Positions 51,033-60,073 of a stretch of 64,000 nucleotides of DNA are shown one piece after another. This DNA is from Martelella limonii (lineage in GTDB: Bacteria; Pseudomonadota; Alphaproteobacteria; Rhizobiales; Rhizobiaceae): positions 744,001 through 808,000 of the forward strand of contig NZ_JABUOU010000001.1 of assembly GCF_013344475.1 (NCBI RefSeq). The letters are read 5' to 3'. Numbering within the stretch: position 1 is the stretch's first letter; every line of letters starts with the position of its first letter. The notes under the pieces are model-generated. The model was given only the letters and a program-made list of their open reading frames with translations. It searched no databases and had not been told where the DNA came from. The position numbers and the translations under genes were made by a program.

Positions 51033-53246
51033 TCAGGAGGTTTGCGAAGAGAGGTCCTGTTCCTTCGCGCCAAAGACCAGGCTGCGGTTGACCTCCCAGA
51101 GCGGTATCGCCACCGAATAGAGAAAGCCCTGAAGATCATCGCAGCCGATCCGCGCCAGACGCTCTTCCTGCGCCTTGGTTTCGACCCCCTCGGCCGTCGT
51201 TTTTAGACCCTTGGCGTGCGCCAGATCGACGATCGCACGGATGATCGCCTCGTCATCACTGCGCGGACCGAGACCTTGGACAAAACTCTTGTCAATCTTG
51301 ATACGGTCGACGTTGAGCGAATGGAGGCGTCCAAGGGAAGAAAATCCGGTGCCGAAATCGTCGATCGCGATCCGGACGCCCATATTGCGAAGGCTGCGGA
51401 GATTGTCGCCAGCGATGCTGTTCTCGTCAGTCGCAGCCGATTCGGTGATTTCAAGCTCGAGCCTGCGCGCCTCAAGGCCAGTATCTTCCAGAATGGACCG
51501 CACCCGTGCGGCATAGTCTGGATCGCCGAGTTCGACCGCAGATACATTGACAGCAACCGTCATTTCGGACCAGGCCGCGGCGGCAATGCAGGCTTCGCGC
51601 ATCACGAGAGTGCCGATCTGCGAGATCAGCCCCGTGTCCTCGGCAATAGGGATGAAGAGTTCGGGTGAAATCCAGCCGTTTTCGGGATGGCGCCAGCGCA
51701 GAAGCGCCTCATAACCAATGGTCTTGTGGCTTTCGCTCGACAGGATCGGCTGATAGTAGACCAGCAACTGTCCCTCTTCGCTCAGGGCCTTTCTCAGGTC
51801 TGTCTCGGTATGCTGACGCAGCTTCAAGGCCTGGTCCATCGCCTGCGAAAAGAAGGAGTAGCGGCCGCGGCCGGTGGTCTTGGAATAATAGAGCGCGACA
51901 TCCGCCTTTCTCAGAAGCTCGGTTCGGTCCATACCGTCAACCTGCGCCACGGAAGCGCCAACGCTCACGCCGACGAAAACCTTGTTTCCCCCAATGTCGA
52001 AGGGACGGCGTGCCTCATCGATGATCGCCTGACAGATGCCCTCCATCTCGTCACAGTCGGCGTAGTTGCGCAGCATCAGCGCGAACTCGTCGCCTCCGAA
52101 ACGGGCAACGATGTCATCCTCGCCCACAAGGGCAGCGAGACGCCGCCCGAACTCGTAAATCAGAGCATCGCCCGCGGAATGACCGAGTGTGTCGTTGACC
52201 TGCTTGAAACGATCGAGGTCGAGGTAAAGCAGCGATATCCCTGAATTGCCGGCTTCAGCCAGCGCCTCATCGACCCGGTCATTGAAGCTCGTCCTGTTTG
52301 GCAGGCCAGTCAAAGAATCGTGAAGCGCAAGGTAGCGGATCCGCTCTTCGCTCGCGGCAAGGCGTTTCGCGCGTTTGCGGTTGAGGGCGAGGAAGGTGAC
52401 CACGAGGATAAGGGCCAGCACAATCACCGCGGTCAGCACCGGCACGACCTTGGAAATGATCACATAACCGGGTTGATAGGGATGCCAGACGAAATATCCG
52501 ATCGTGGCACCGCCATCGGATTTCAGCGGTTGGCTGGACAATCCCCGCTCATTGGCGGCGACCCACGAGAAATAGAGGTCCTCGAACATGTAGTCGGTCT
52601 GCAGTTCCTCGACGAGACTGCCATCAACGAACCTGACCAACACATGGACATACTCTTCTCCTGGTATCTGCTCGATATTGCCGGTATCCGACACGATCGG
52701 CTTCACGGTCACGATCGCAGGTCTGTTCCGTATGACGGCGATGTCCGCGACGCCGGGGCTGAGCACCATCTCGTTCACCTGGCTGACATCGCCTGCCCGC
52801 ATCTTCGAGCGCAAGGCGTCCACAAGCGGGACAACCTCCGGCGCGATGGCTTCGAAGGCTTCGGGAGACGCGCGCCCGCCATTGGTGTAGGCGTAAATGG
52901 GCTGGTCCCGGGGGCCGAGTACGTAGGCGCCGTCGAAGCCGAAATAGTCGCCCATCCACGCGCCGAGATTGATATCGATCCAATCGGTGTCATTCAGCCG
53001 AACCTGCTCGACTGCATCGTCCCAGACCGTCACGCTCTCCTGATCGTGAGCTGCAGCCTCTCGGAGCTTGGAGACGACAAGTTCGACAAGCCTCGACTGA
53101 CGATCGCGCGAAGCGTGGTCGGTCGTATGGGAAGACCAGAGCAACAGACCGAGCACACCGAAGCCGACAAGCAATGTCAGCGCCACTGCGGGCAAAATCT
53201 GCGTAAGCAGAAATCTTGAGCGTTCGAGACGAATTTTGTTTTTCAT
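51033..53246 (-). CDS. CHASE4-GGDEF-EAL cyclic-di-GMP signalling protein
   Basis: A 737-residue membrane protein from ATG 53246. A membrane helix (about 10-35) is followed by a periplasmic CHASE4 sensor (V-W-D-D-A-V-E-Q-V, W-M-G-D-Y-F-G-F-D-G-A-Y-V-L-G), then a second helix (about 270-295). The cyclase motif is intact (R-F-G-G-D-E-F) with D-L-D-R-F-K at the metal site; the RxxD inhibitory site is not visible ahead of it. The EAL domain has Y-E-A-L-L-R-W-R and D-D-F-G-T-G-F-S-S. Both activities may be active. It senses an extracellular signal and sets cyclic-di-GMP. Confidence 0.94.
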   Translation of the reverse strand: MKNKIRLERSRFLLTQILPAVALTLLVGFGVLGLLLWSSHTTDHASRDRQSRLVELVVSKLREAAAHDQESVTVWDDAVEQVRLNDTDWIDINLGAWMGDYFGFDGAYVLGPRDQPIYAYTNGGRASPEAFEAIAPEVVPLVDALRSKMRAGDVSQVNEMVLSPGVADIAVIRNRPAIVTVKPIVSDTGNIEQIPGEEYVHVLVRFVDGSLVEELQTDYMFEDLYFSWVAANERGLSSQPLKSDGGATIGYFVWHPYQPGYVIISKVVPVLTAVIVLALILVVTFLALNRKRAKRLAASEERIRYLALHDSLTGLPNRTSFNDRVDEALAEAGNSGISLLYLDLDRFKQVNDTLGHSAGDALIYEFGRRLAALVGEDDIVARFGGDEFALMLRNYADCDEMEGICQAIIDEARRPFDIGGNKVFVGVSVGASVAQVDGMDRTELLRKADVALYYSKTTGRGRYSFFSQAMDQALKLRQHTETDLRKALSEEGQLLVYYQPILSSESHKTIGYEALLRWRHPENGWISPELFIPIAEDTGLISQIGTLVMREACIAAAAWSEMTVAVNVSAVELGDPDYAARVRSILEDTGLEARRLELEITESAATDENSIAGDNLRSLRNMGVRIAIDDFGTGFSSLGRLHSLNVDRIKIDKSFVQGLGPRSDDEAIIRAIVDLAHAKGLKTTAEGVETKAQEERLARIGCDDLQGFLYSVAIPLWEVNRSLVFGAKEQDLSSQTS

Positions 53247-53759
53247 TATTGGTCCCAAAAGACGGACTGAACAGAGACTATGGACAGGGCTGTTTTCCGG
53301 CGCAAGTGAATATTCTTACACAAGCATTATTTGCAAAAAATGCAGATTAGCTCAACTGAAACGATTGCAACAAAGTCTTATCGCAAACCGCTTACGCACT
53401 TGAACAGACAGCAGCGGTGGGCGTGCATCAGGATTTTTGGCGAGATTGCAGACCTGTTCTCTTGGCGCATAGACAGATTTCAGCGCTTTTCAGACTATTT
53501 CACGGGCGCACTCATTCTCTTCCGGCGCGACGTCAGCAGGCGAACACTTTGTTGTGAAGAGATATTTCACATTTCATCACACTGCCGGCCCGTGTCGGCC
53601 TCGCCACCATGCCGACGCATCGGGTGGGCCGTCATTGTCCGAGGCAAACGCGGCACGTTTTCATGGATGCAATCGCAGAAGTCGGTTATCGGTAAGTGCG
53701 AAAGTACCGGTCGCCGTGGCACCGACCGATGATGGCATGACACAGGAGTTGCCCGAGAC
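53247..53759. other. Intergenic region, 513 bp, no gene seen
   Basis: It lies between two divergent genes and should hold both promoters. Frames on both strands are short, lack ribosome sites and show no protein family. I saw no strong hairpin or tandem repeat. The AT-richer part is 53300-53360. Confidence 0.5.
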
Positions 53760-56069
53760 ATGATCGAACGCTTTTCTCACGCCAGCCATTGGGGGACCTA
53801 CACGGTTCTGGTCGAAAACGGCAGGATCGTCGGCGTGGAACCCTTTCCGGGCGATCCGGAACCCTCAGACATCATCCATTCCGTCGTCGAATGGGCGAAG
53901 CCGGAGAACCGGGTCCTGCAGCCGATGGTGCGCGAGGCATGGCTATCGGATCGCCCTGCGGCGTCCCGCAGCAGGCGGGGCGACGACCGTTTCGTGACGG
54001 TCAGTTGGGACGATGCGCTGGACCTCGTGTCGGGCGAAATCAGGCGCGTCGCGGGCGAACACGGCAACGAATCCATCTTTGCAGGGTCCTACGGATGGAC
54101 AAGCGCCGGGCGCTTCCATCACGCACCCACCCTCTTGAAGCGCATGCTGAACCTTGTCGGCGGCTATACCGGCCATGTCGATACCTATTCGATCGCGGCA
54201 GGCCCCGTCATCCTGCGCCACACGCTTGGCAACGAGGATGCGTGCGGCGGCAAGGCGAGCACGCTCGACACGCTGATCGACCATACCGAGACACTGCTCG
54301 TCTTCGGCGCCCTGAGCCCCCGCACCGCGCAGAACGAATCCGGGGGCATCTCCGTCCACACGCTTTCCGAAAACCTCGCGCGCATGCGCGACAAGGGCAT
54401 GCGGATTGTCCACATTTCGCCCGTGCGTGACGACATTCCCGACTGGGTCGGCGCCGAATGGTGGCCGATCAAGCCCAACACCGACACTGCCCTTCTCCTT
54501 GGCCTTGCGGGCGAGATCATCGCCGAGAACCGCCACGACCGCGCCTTCCTGGAGACATACACAAGCGGAGCCCAGGAGCTGCTTGCCTATCTTGAAGGAA
54601 AAAGCGACGGAGAGCCCAAGACCGCCGCGTGGGCGGCTTCCATCACCGGACTTTCCGCCGACCGGATCCGTCAACTGTCTCGGCAGCTCACCGAAACCCG
54701 CAGTTTCATGACGCTGAGCTGGTCGCTCCAGCGTGCCCACCACGGAGAGCAGCCATACTGGGCTGCCCTCGGCCTTGCATCGCTGATCGGCCAGATCGGT
54801 CTGCCGGGCGGCGGCGTTGGTTATGGATATGGTTCGCTTGGCGCTGTCGGCGCCGATATCGGGGTCGGACGGTCGCCTGCGATGAGCCAGGGCATCAAGC
54901 CCATCAACAGCTTCATTCCGGTGGCGAGGATAAGCGACCTGTTGCTGAAGCCAGGCGAGACCTACACCTATAGCGGCAAGACCCGCACCTACCCGGATAT
55001 CCGGCTGGTCTATTGGGCAGGCGGCAATCCCTTCCATCACCACCAGGATCTGAACCGCCTTCAGGAGGCCTGGACACGGCCGGAAACAATCATCGTGCAG
55101 GATCCGATGCTGACCGCGACCGCGCGGCGGGCCGACATCATCCTGCCGGCATCGACCTCTCTTGAGCGCAACGACATCGCAGGCCACAGACGCTCGAACA
55201 TGATCATCGCCATGCAGAAGGCAATCGAACCACTGGGCGAATCGCGATCGGATTTCGAAATCTTTCGGGCGCTTGCGCAAAGGCTCGGCGTCGAGCAAGC
55301 CTTCACGGAAGGACGCGACGAGGACGGATGGCTGCGCCATCTCTACGCGTTGACCGCAGACCATGCGAGGAGCACGCTCGGCCAAGCGATGCCGGACTTC
55401 GATACATTCTGGTCTGAGGGGGCGGTCCCGGTCCCAATGAAGGGCAACCACGTCTACCTTTCCGAATTTCGTGCCGATCCTCACAAGGCCCGGCTGCCGA
55501 CGGAAACCGGAAAGATCGTTCTGGGCAGCCGCAGGCTCGGCACGCTGGCGCTTGAGGATTGCCCGCCGCATGCGACCTGGATCGAACCGATGGAATGGCT
55601 TGGCGATGAGGCGGGCGACCGGCTGCATCTGATCTCGTCTCAGCCGAAGGGGCGACTGCACAGCCAACTCGACACCGGCAGGGCAAGCCTTGCAGAAAAG
55701 CGCGGCGGTCGCGAACAGGCGGCGATCCACCCGCTCGATGCGTCCGAGCGGGGCATCGCGGAAGGAGACGTCGTCCGGCTTTCGAACGCGCGCGGCGCCT
55801 GCCTTGCCACGGCGAAACTCACCGAGAATGTGCGACAAGGCGTGATCGTGCTGCCGACGGGCGCGTGGTTCACCCCAGATCCACAAACGGGCTGCGACCT
55901 TGCCGGCAATCCCAACGTACTCACCCCTGATATCCCGACATCGGGTTTCGGCCAGGGCTGTGCTGCGCATACATGCCTGGTTCATGTCGAAAAGACCGAA
56001 GCGCCCGATCGGCAGGCCGCATCGGTCTATCGGGATGCGGCAAGGCGTCAGATGGCGGGCGTCCGGTAG
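53760..56069 (+). CDS. bisC: Biotin/methionine sulfoxide reductase-type molybdoenzyme
   Basis: A 769-residue molybdopterin guanine dinucleotide enzyme of the DMSO/TMAO/BisC branch. Y111-G-W-T-S115 provides the Mo-ligand serine in the expected place (A-G-S-Y-G-W-T-S-A-G-R-F-H). Other cofactor contacts: G-G-N-P-F-H-H-H-Q-D, Q-D-P-M-L-T-A-T-A-R-R-A-D-I-I-L-P, S-S-Q-P-K-G-R-L-H-S-Q-L. No signal peptide and no [4Fe-4S] cysteines near the start, so it is cytoplasmic, which favours BisC over TorA or DorA. It reduces biotin or methionine sulfoxide. No membrane cytochrome gene adjoins. Confidence 0.9.
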   Translation: MIERFSHASHWGTYTVLVENGRIVGVEPFPGDPEPSDIIHSVVEWAKPENRVLQPMVREAWLSDRPAASRSRRGDDRFVTVSWDDALDLVSGEIRRVAGEHGNESIFAGSYGWTSAGRFHHAPTLLKRMLNLVGGYTGHVDTYSIAAGPVILRHTLGNEDACGGKASTLDTLIDHTETLLVFGALSPRTAQNESGGISVHTLSENLARMRDKGMRIVHISPVRDDIPDWVGAEWWPIKPNTDTALLLGLAGEIIAENRHDRAFLETYTSGAQELLAYLEGKSDGEPKTAAWAASITGLSADRIRQLSRQLTETRSFMTLSWSLQRAHHGEQPYWAALGLASLIGQIGLPGGGVGYGYGSLGAVGADIGVGRSPAMSQGIKPINSFIPVARISDLLLKPGETYTYSGKTRTYPDIRLVYWAGGNPFHHHQDLNRLQEAWTRPETIIVQDPMLTATARRADIILPASTSLERNDIAGHRRSNMIIAMQKAIEPLGESRSDFEIFRALAQRLGVEQAFTEGRDEDGWLRHLYALTADHARSTLGQAMPDFDTFWSEGAVPVPMKGNHVYLSEFRADPHKARLPTETGKIVLGSRRLGTLALEDCPPHATWIEPMEWLGDEAGDRLHLISSQPKGRLHSQLDTGRASLAEKRGGREQAAIHPLDASERGIAEGDVVRLSNARGACLATAKLTENVRQGVIVLPTGAWFTPDPQTGCDLAGNPNVLTPDIPTSGFGQGCAAHTCLVHVEKTEAPDRQAASVYRDAARRQMAGVR

Positions 56070-56157
56070 GCCGCGCGCCTGCGATCACGTCGCGGCCCCA
56101 GACTTTCTTGGCTGCCGGCCCGGCAAGCGAAAGGGTAAGATGAGACGGGAGGATGAG

Positions 56158-56856
56158 ATGAGTATCGAGCAAGACGTTTCAGCGTCCATTGTGACGCCGC
56201 GTGATGCGGCAAGCATTGTGGTCATTCGCGACAGGCTGACAGCGCCCAGCGTGCTCATGGGACAAAGATCGCAATCGTCCTCGTTCATGCCCTCGCGCTT
56301 TGTGTTTCCCGGCGGCAGTGTCGATGCGACAGACAGCGCGGTGCGCCTTTCGGGTGACCTCAACCCGATCTGCAGCGCACGCCTTGCCCAGCACGATGGT
56401 GCGCCGGAACTGACATCGGCGCTGGTGGCGGCCGCGATCAGGGAATTGTGGGAAGAGACCGGCCAGATCCTCGGCCGCCGCGGCGCCTGGTCCGGCGCGG
56501 TGCCGAAGGGTTGGGAAGGGTTTGCCTCTGCCGGTTTCGTGCCCTCTGCAGCGGCAGTCAGCTACGTCTTCCGCGCGATTACGCCGATCACCATGCACAA
56601 GCGCTTCGATGCGCGGTTCTTCCTCGTCGATGCCGAAGAACTCGGCTCGGATCCGGACGACTTTTCACGCGCGGATGCCGAATTGTCGCATCTTCAGTGG
56701 ATACCGCTCGAGCGGGCACGCGACTTCAGCCTGCCGCGCATTACCGAACAGGTGCTTGACGATATCGCCGTCATTCTTGGACACGACATGAAAGTGCCCG
56801 AGGTCCGCTTCTTCTACAACGCCCCCGGCGTCAGCGAATTCCGGACAATCTTGTGA
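56158..56856 (+). CDS. Nudix hydrolase with a split, widely spaced Nudix box (NUDT19-like)
   Basis: About 232 residues from ATG 56158, after GACGGGAGG; an ATG at 56140 is also in frame. The Nudix box is in two parts: F50-P-G-G53 and then R95-E-L-W-E-E-T-G102, separated by about 41 residues instead of the usual 10. This long insertion is seen in NUDT19-like proteins, which are CoA diphosphatases in eukaryotes. The metal-binding E-E-x-x pattern is intact. C-terminal part: Q-W-I-P-L-E-R-A. It likely cleaves a CoA or nucleotide diphosphate; substrate unknown. 88 bp after bisC. Confidence 0.85.
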   Translation: MSIEQDVSASIVTPRDAASIVVIRDRLTAPSVLMGQRSQSSSFMPSRFVFPGGSVDATDSAVRLSGDLNPICSARLAQHDGAPELTSALVAAAIRELWEETGQILGRRGAWSGAVPKGWEGFASAGFVPSAAAVSYVFRAITPITMHKRFDARFFLVDAEELGSDPDDFSRADAELSHLQWIPLERARDFSLPRITEQVLDDIAVILGHDMKVPEVRFFYNAPGVSEFRTIL

Positions 56857-56938
56857 CGGCAAACGGATGATCATCGAAAAACTGTAATCTCCGCCGGATA
56901 GGTTCCACTGCCCGTCAACGATAAGAGAAAACGGATCA

Positions 56939-57982
56939 ATGACAGATCTTGCCAGCTCGGCCTCTCTCCTGCCTTCAACCGAACCCGTAGAAGCCATTTC
57001 GGACACCGATCCGCTGCTGATTGCGCCAGACACATCCTGCGCGGAAGCCGCGAAGCGTTTTGCCGCGAAAGAAGGCCACTTCTACACGCTCGCCTGCGTC
57101 GTTGATGCCGAGCGGCGCTTTCTCGGGCTCCTCAATCTGCAGGACTGCCTCAAAAGCGGCGCTGATGAACCGGTCGAGCGGATCATGAACCGCAAGGCAA
57201 AGACAGTCCGGATCGGCGCCACCACGGCCGAGCGCGCCGCCTTTCTGATGGACGAACGCCATATCGACCTGCTTCCGGTTCTCGATGCGGAGGGGAGAGT
57301 TGCGGGGGTTGTCCATGGCGAACGCGCGCATGCCTTTCTGGTGGACGAGTTGCAGGCGGATGCCGACCGCTGGGCCGGTCTTTCCGGCAAGGTTCAGGAC
57401 GACTATTTCCAGCACACCGTCTGGAGCGATTTTCGCCGCCGTTTCCCCTGGGTTCTGGTGCTGGCGATTGCCGGTCTTGCCGCCGGCTATGTCGTTCATA
57501 TCTACGAGGATGCGCTCGATGCGCTGGTCATCCTCGCGCTCTATATGCCGATGGTCGCCGATACCGGCGGCAATGTCGGCACCCAGTCCGCAAGTCTGGT
57601 CACGAGGGTGCTGAGCAGCGGGGATCTCAGATGGCCGGATGCGATGCGGATCCTGTGGCGGGAAACGCGGGTGTCGCTGCTGATGGCGGCGATGCTGTTC
57701 CTGTTCGCCTTTCTCAAGGTCTTGCTGATTTCGAATGCGGCCGATGTGCCGCAGGGCCTGTCGCTCGAAACGATCGGCTTTGCGATCGCGATTGCCCTTG
57801 CGGCCCAGGTCTTCTCTGCAACCCTCATCGGGGCGATGCTGCCGCTTGCCGCGATCGCGGTCAGGCAGGACCCTGCCGTCGTTTCCGGACCGGCACTGAC
57901 CACGATCGTGGACCTCACCGGCCTGCTGCTCTACTTCACGATCACGGCTTATGTTCTGGGGCTTTCGGGGCCGACTTTCTGA
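56939..57982 (+). CDS. mgtE: MgtE-type magnesium transporter, lacking the N domain
   Basis: A 347-residue protein against about 450 for full MgtE. Residues 20-135 look like a pair of CBS domains (H-F-Y-T-L-A-C-V-V-D-A-E-R-R-F-L-G, H-I-D-L-L-P-V-L-D-A-E-G-R-V-A-G-V). Residues 165-345 form about five membrane helices with P-M-V-A-D-T-G-G-N-V-G-T-Q-S-A-S-L-V-T-R, the MgtE ion-selectivity motif. The alpha-helical N domain of the classical channel is absent. Its stop is 12 bp from the convergent kup stop. Confidence 0.9.
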   Translation: MTDLASSASLLPSTEPVEAISDTDPLLIAPDTSCAEAAKRFAAKEGHFYTLACVVDAERRFLGLLNLQDCLKSGADEPVERIMNRKAKTVRIGATTAERAAFLMDERHIDLLPVLDAEGRVAGVVHGERAHAFLVDELQADADRWAGLSGKVQDDYFQHTVWSDFRRRFPWVLVLAIAGLAAGYVVHIYEDALDALVILALYMPMVADTGGNVGTQSASLVTRVLSSGDLRWPDAMRILWRETRVSLLMAAMLFLFAFLKVLLISNAADVPQGLSLETIGFAIAIALAAQVFSATLIGAMLPLAAIAVRQDPAVVSGPALTTIVDLTGLLLYFTITAYVLGLSGPTF

Positions 57983-57994
57983 TGCGGCGCGCGC

Positions 57995-59875
57995 TCAAAG
58001 CTTGATCTGCACGCCAAGCTCGACAACCTTTTCCGGCGGAAGCTTGTAGAAGGATGTCGAGCGCATCGCATTGCGCGCCAGGAACATGAACAGCTTCTGC
58101 TGCAGGCGGCGCAGGAAGAACACCCGCTGCGACGGAATGATGGTCTCGTGCCCCACGAAATAGGTGAGTTGCTCGAGGTCGAGACTGTTATCCACTTCCG
58201 CATAGAGACGCAGCGCGACCGGAATATTGGGCGATTGCATGAACCCATAATGCAGGTGCAGCACGGTAAAGTTCTGCCCCAGATCCTGCGCCTCGAACCG
58301 CCCGCGCGCGTTCACGCTTGGCACTTCATCGCTGATCACATTCAGCAGGATGACCCGCTCGTGGAGTACCGGCAGGTGTCGGAACTGCTGCATCAGCGCA
58401 CGCGGAACGCGCGGGAGCGAAGCGGTGAGAAACACCGCGGTACCCGGCACCCGCGGGACATCCTTGCCGCGCAATTCCTCCAGAAAAACATCGAGGTTCA
58501 TGCCATCCTCGGTCAGAAAACGCACGATCCGTCTCCGGCCGAAGGACCAGGCGCGCATGATGACGAACACCAGCGCGCCGACGGCAAGCGGGAAGAAACC
58601 GCCCTCCATGATCTTCAGGCTGTTCGCCGCAAGGAAAGTCAGATCGATCACTGCAAGGCAGAGCGTCAGCGGCAGCACGTACCAGAGTTTCCACTGCCAG
58701 CGGTAGATCATCACGAAATAGAGCAGGATGGTGGTGATCACCATCGTCGTGCTGACCGCCACGCCATAGGCGGCAGCCAGGTTTTGCGAGCTGCGGAAGG
58801 CAAGCACAAGCGCCACCGTGCAGATGGCCAGCGCAAGGTTGATCGTCGGAACATAGATCTGGCCCGTTTCTTCGGCTGAAGTCTGGCGGATTTCCATACG
58901 CGGAAACTGCCCGAGCTGGACGGCCTGCCGCGTGAGCGAGAAAGCGCCCGAAATCACCGCCTGCGATGCAATCACCGTGGCTGCGGTCGCGAGAACGAGG
59001 AGCGGGATGCGCAAGGCCGTGGGTGCAAGTCCATAAAAGGGCTGGCTCGCATGCACGCTGTCGGACAGAACAAGGGCGCCTTGTCCGAAATAATTGATGA
59101 CCAGACACGGAAACACGCATGCAAACCAGGCGAGCCTGATCGGCGATCGGCCGAAATGGCCCATATCCGCATAAAGCGCCTCGCAACCGGTGACGGCCAG
59201 AAACACCGCGCCCATCACCACGCCAGCGAGCGCTGGCTTGGCGAGGCCGAACTTGACGGCATAGACCGGATTGAGCGCCTCCAGCACGACCGGATGATGG
59301 ACGATATTGAGGACGCCGAGCGCCGCGATCGCCGCAAACCAGAGCAGCATGACCGGCCCGAACAGCACTGCCACGCTTGCCGTGCCCCGCCACTGCACCG
59401 AAAACAGCGCGAGCAAAATGACGATGGTGATCGGGATAACGAACCGCGCGATTCTGGGCTCGATCGTCTGCAGCCCCTCGACGGCGCTCAGCACCGATAT
59501 CGCAGGCGTGATCATGCCGTCCCCGTAAAGCAGGGCCGCCCCGAAGAGACCGATGACCAGCAGCGACTTCTTGCCGATGGACGCCTTGCCGCGCCATGGC
59601 TGGATCAGGGCAAGAAGCGCCAGGATGCCGCCCTCGCCATGGTTGTCGGCGCGCATCACGATCAGCAGATATTTGATCGAGACCACGATCACCAGCGACC
59701 AGACGATCATCGAGAGGATGCCAAGCACGGATGCCTGATCGATGGTCACGTAGCCGAGCGCCGTGCGAAATGCATAGAGCGGGCTGGTGCCGATGTCGCC
59801 ATAGACGATACCGAGCGCGGCGAGCGACATCATCGCCAGACCCGCCTGCGGTTCCTCGTTCTGCTTTGCCTTCAA
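57995..59875 (-). CDS. kup: Low-affinity potassium transporter Kup
   Basis: A 626-residue KUP/HAK protein: G-I-V-Y-G-D-I-G-T-S-P-L-Y-A (about 22-35), G-I-L-A-L-L-A-L-I, Y-G-D-G-M-I-T-P-A-I-S-V-L-S-A-V-E-G are family signatures. About 12 helices, then a cytoplasmic C-terminal part of about 180 residues. It brings K+ in with H+. I keep the TTG start at 59875, because GCAGGGGG lies at good spacing and the family extends upstream of the next ATG (residue 15). Length is normal. Confidence 0.95.
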   Translation of the reverse strand: MKAKQNEEPQAGLAMMSLAALGIVYGDIGTSPLYAFRTALGYVTIDQASVLGILSMIVWSLVIVVSIKYLLIVMRADNHGEGGILALLALIQPWRGKASIGKKSLLVIGLFGAALLYGDGMITPAISVLSAVEGLQTIEPRIARFVIPITIVILLALFSVQWRGTASVAVLFGPVMLLWFAAIAALGVLNIVHHPVVLEALNPVYAVKFGLAKPALAGVVMGAVFLAVTGCEALYADMGHFGRSPIRLAWFACVFPCLVINYFGQGALVLSDSVHASQPFYGLAPTALRIPLLVLATAATVIASQAVISGAFSLTRQAVQLGQFPRMEIRQTSAEETGQIYVPTINLALAICTVALVLAFRSSQNLAAAYGVAVSTTMVITTILLYFVMIYRWQWKLWYVLPLTLCLAVIDLTFLAANSLKIMEGGFFPLAVGALVFVIMRAWSFGRRRIVRFLTEDGMNLDVFLEELRGKDVPRVPGTAVFLTASLPRVPRALMQQFRHLPVLHERVILLNVISDEVPSVNARGRFEAQDLGQNFTVLHLHYGFMQSPNIPVALRLYAEVDNSLDLEQLTYFVGHETIIPSQRVFFLRRLQQKLFMFLARNAMRSTSFYKLPPEKVVELGVQIKL

Positions 59876-60021
59876 TCCCCTGCCCCCTGCAGTACAGACT
59901 GGTGTTCAAGTCTGTATCACGATCGTTTCAGATTCCCGACAATTAGCCAACTGTTTACGGAGTCAAAGTCCCCGGGGCGTCCGGGTTGCTTGAGGAAAAG
60001 CTTGCAGCGCTGCGCCGAATA

Positions 60022-60035
60022 GGTAAAAATTTACC
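60022..60035. promoter_or_regulatory. Palindrome upstream of the lac-type regulator gene
   Basis: GGTAAA-AA-TTTACC, a perfect 6-bp inverted repeat 38 bp before the LacI gene start. TTTACC recurs downstream of the same gene at 61143-61148, before the binding protein gene. Suits autoregulation by the LacI protein. Confidence 0.55.
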
Positions 60036-60073
60036 AGGCGCACCGGGTTTCCCTTGATGCGCGGAGGAAATTC

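Noticed and set aside
53331-53732. Possible small gene in the 513-bp gap before bisC
   Set aside because: No ribosome site, no recognisable domain and atypical composition; better read as a promoter region.
53943-55985. A 680-codon open frame on the minus strand across bisC
   Set aside because: It is antisense to a gene with all molybdopterin motifs and lacks a ribosome site or any recognisable domain.
56158-57982. bisC, the Nudix gene and mgtE as one functional operon
   Set aside because: Same strand, but gaps of 88 and 82 bp and no shared pathway; co-transcription possible, functional link not supported.
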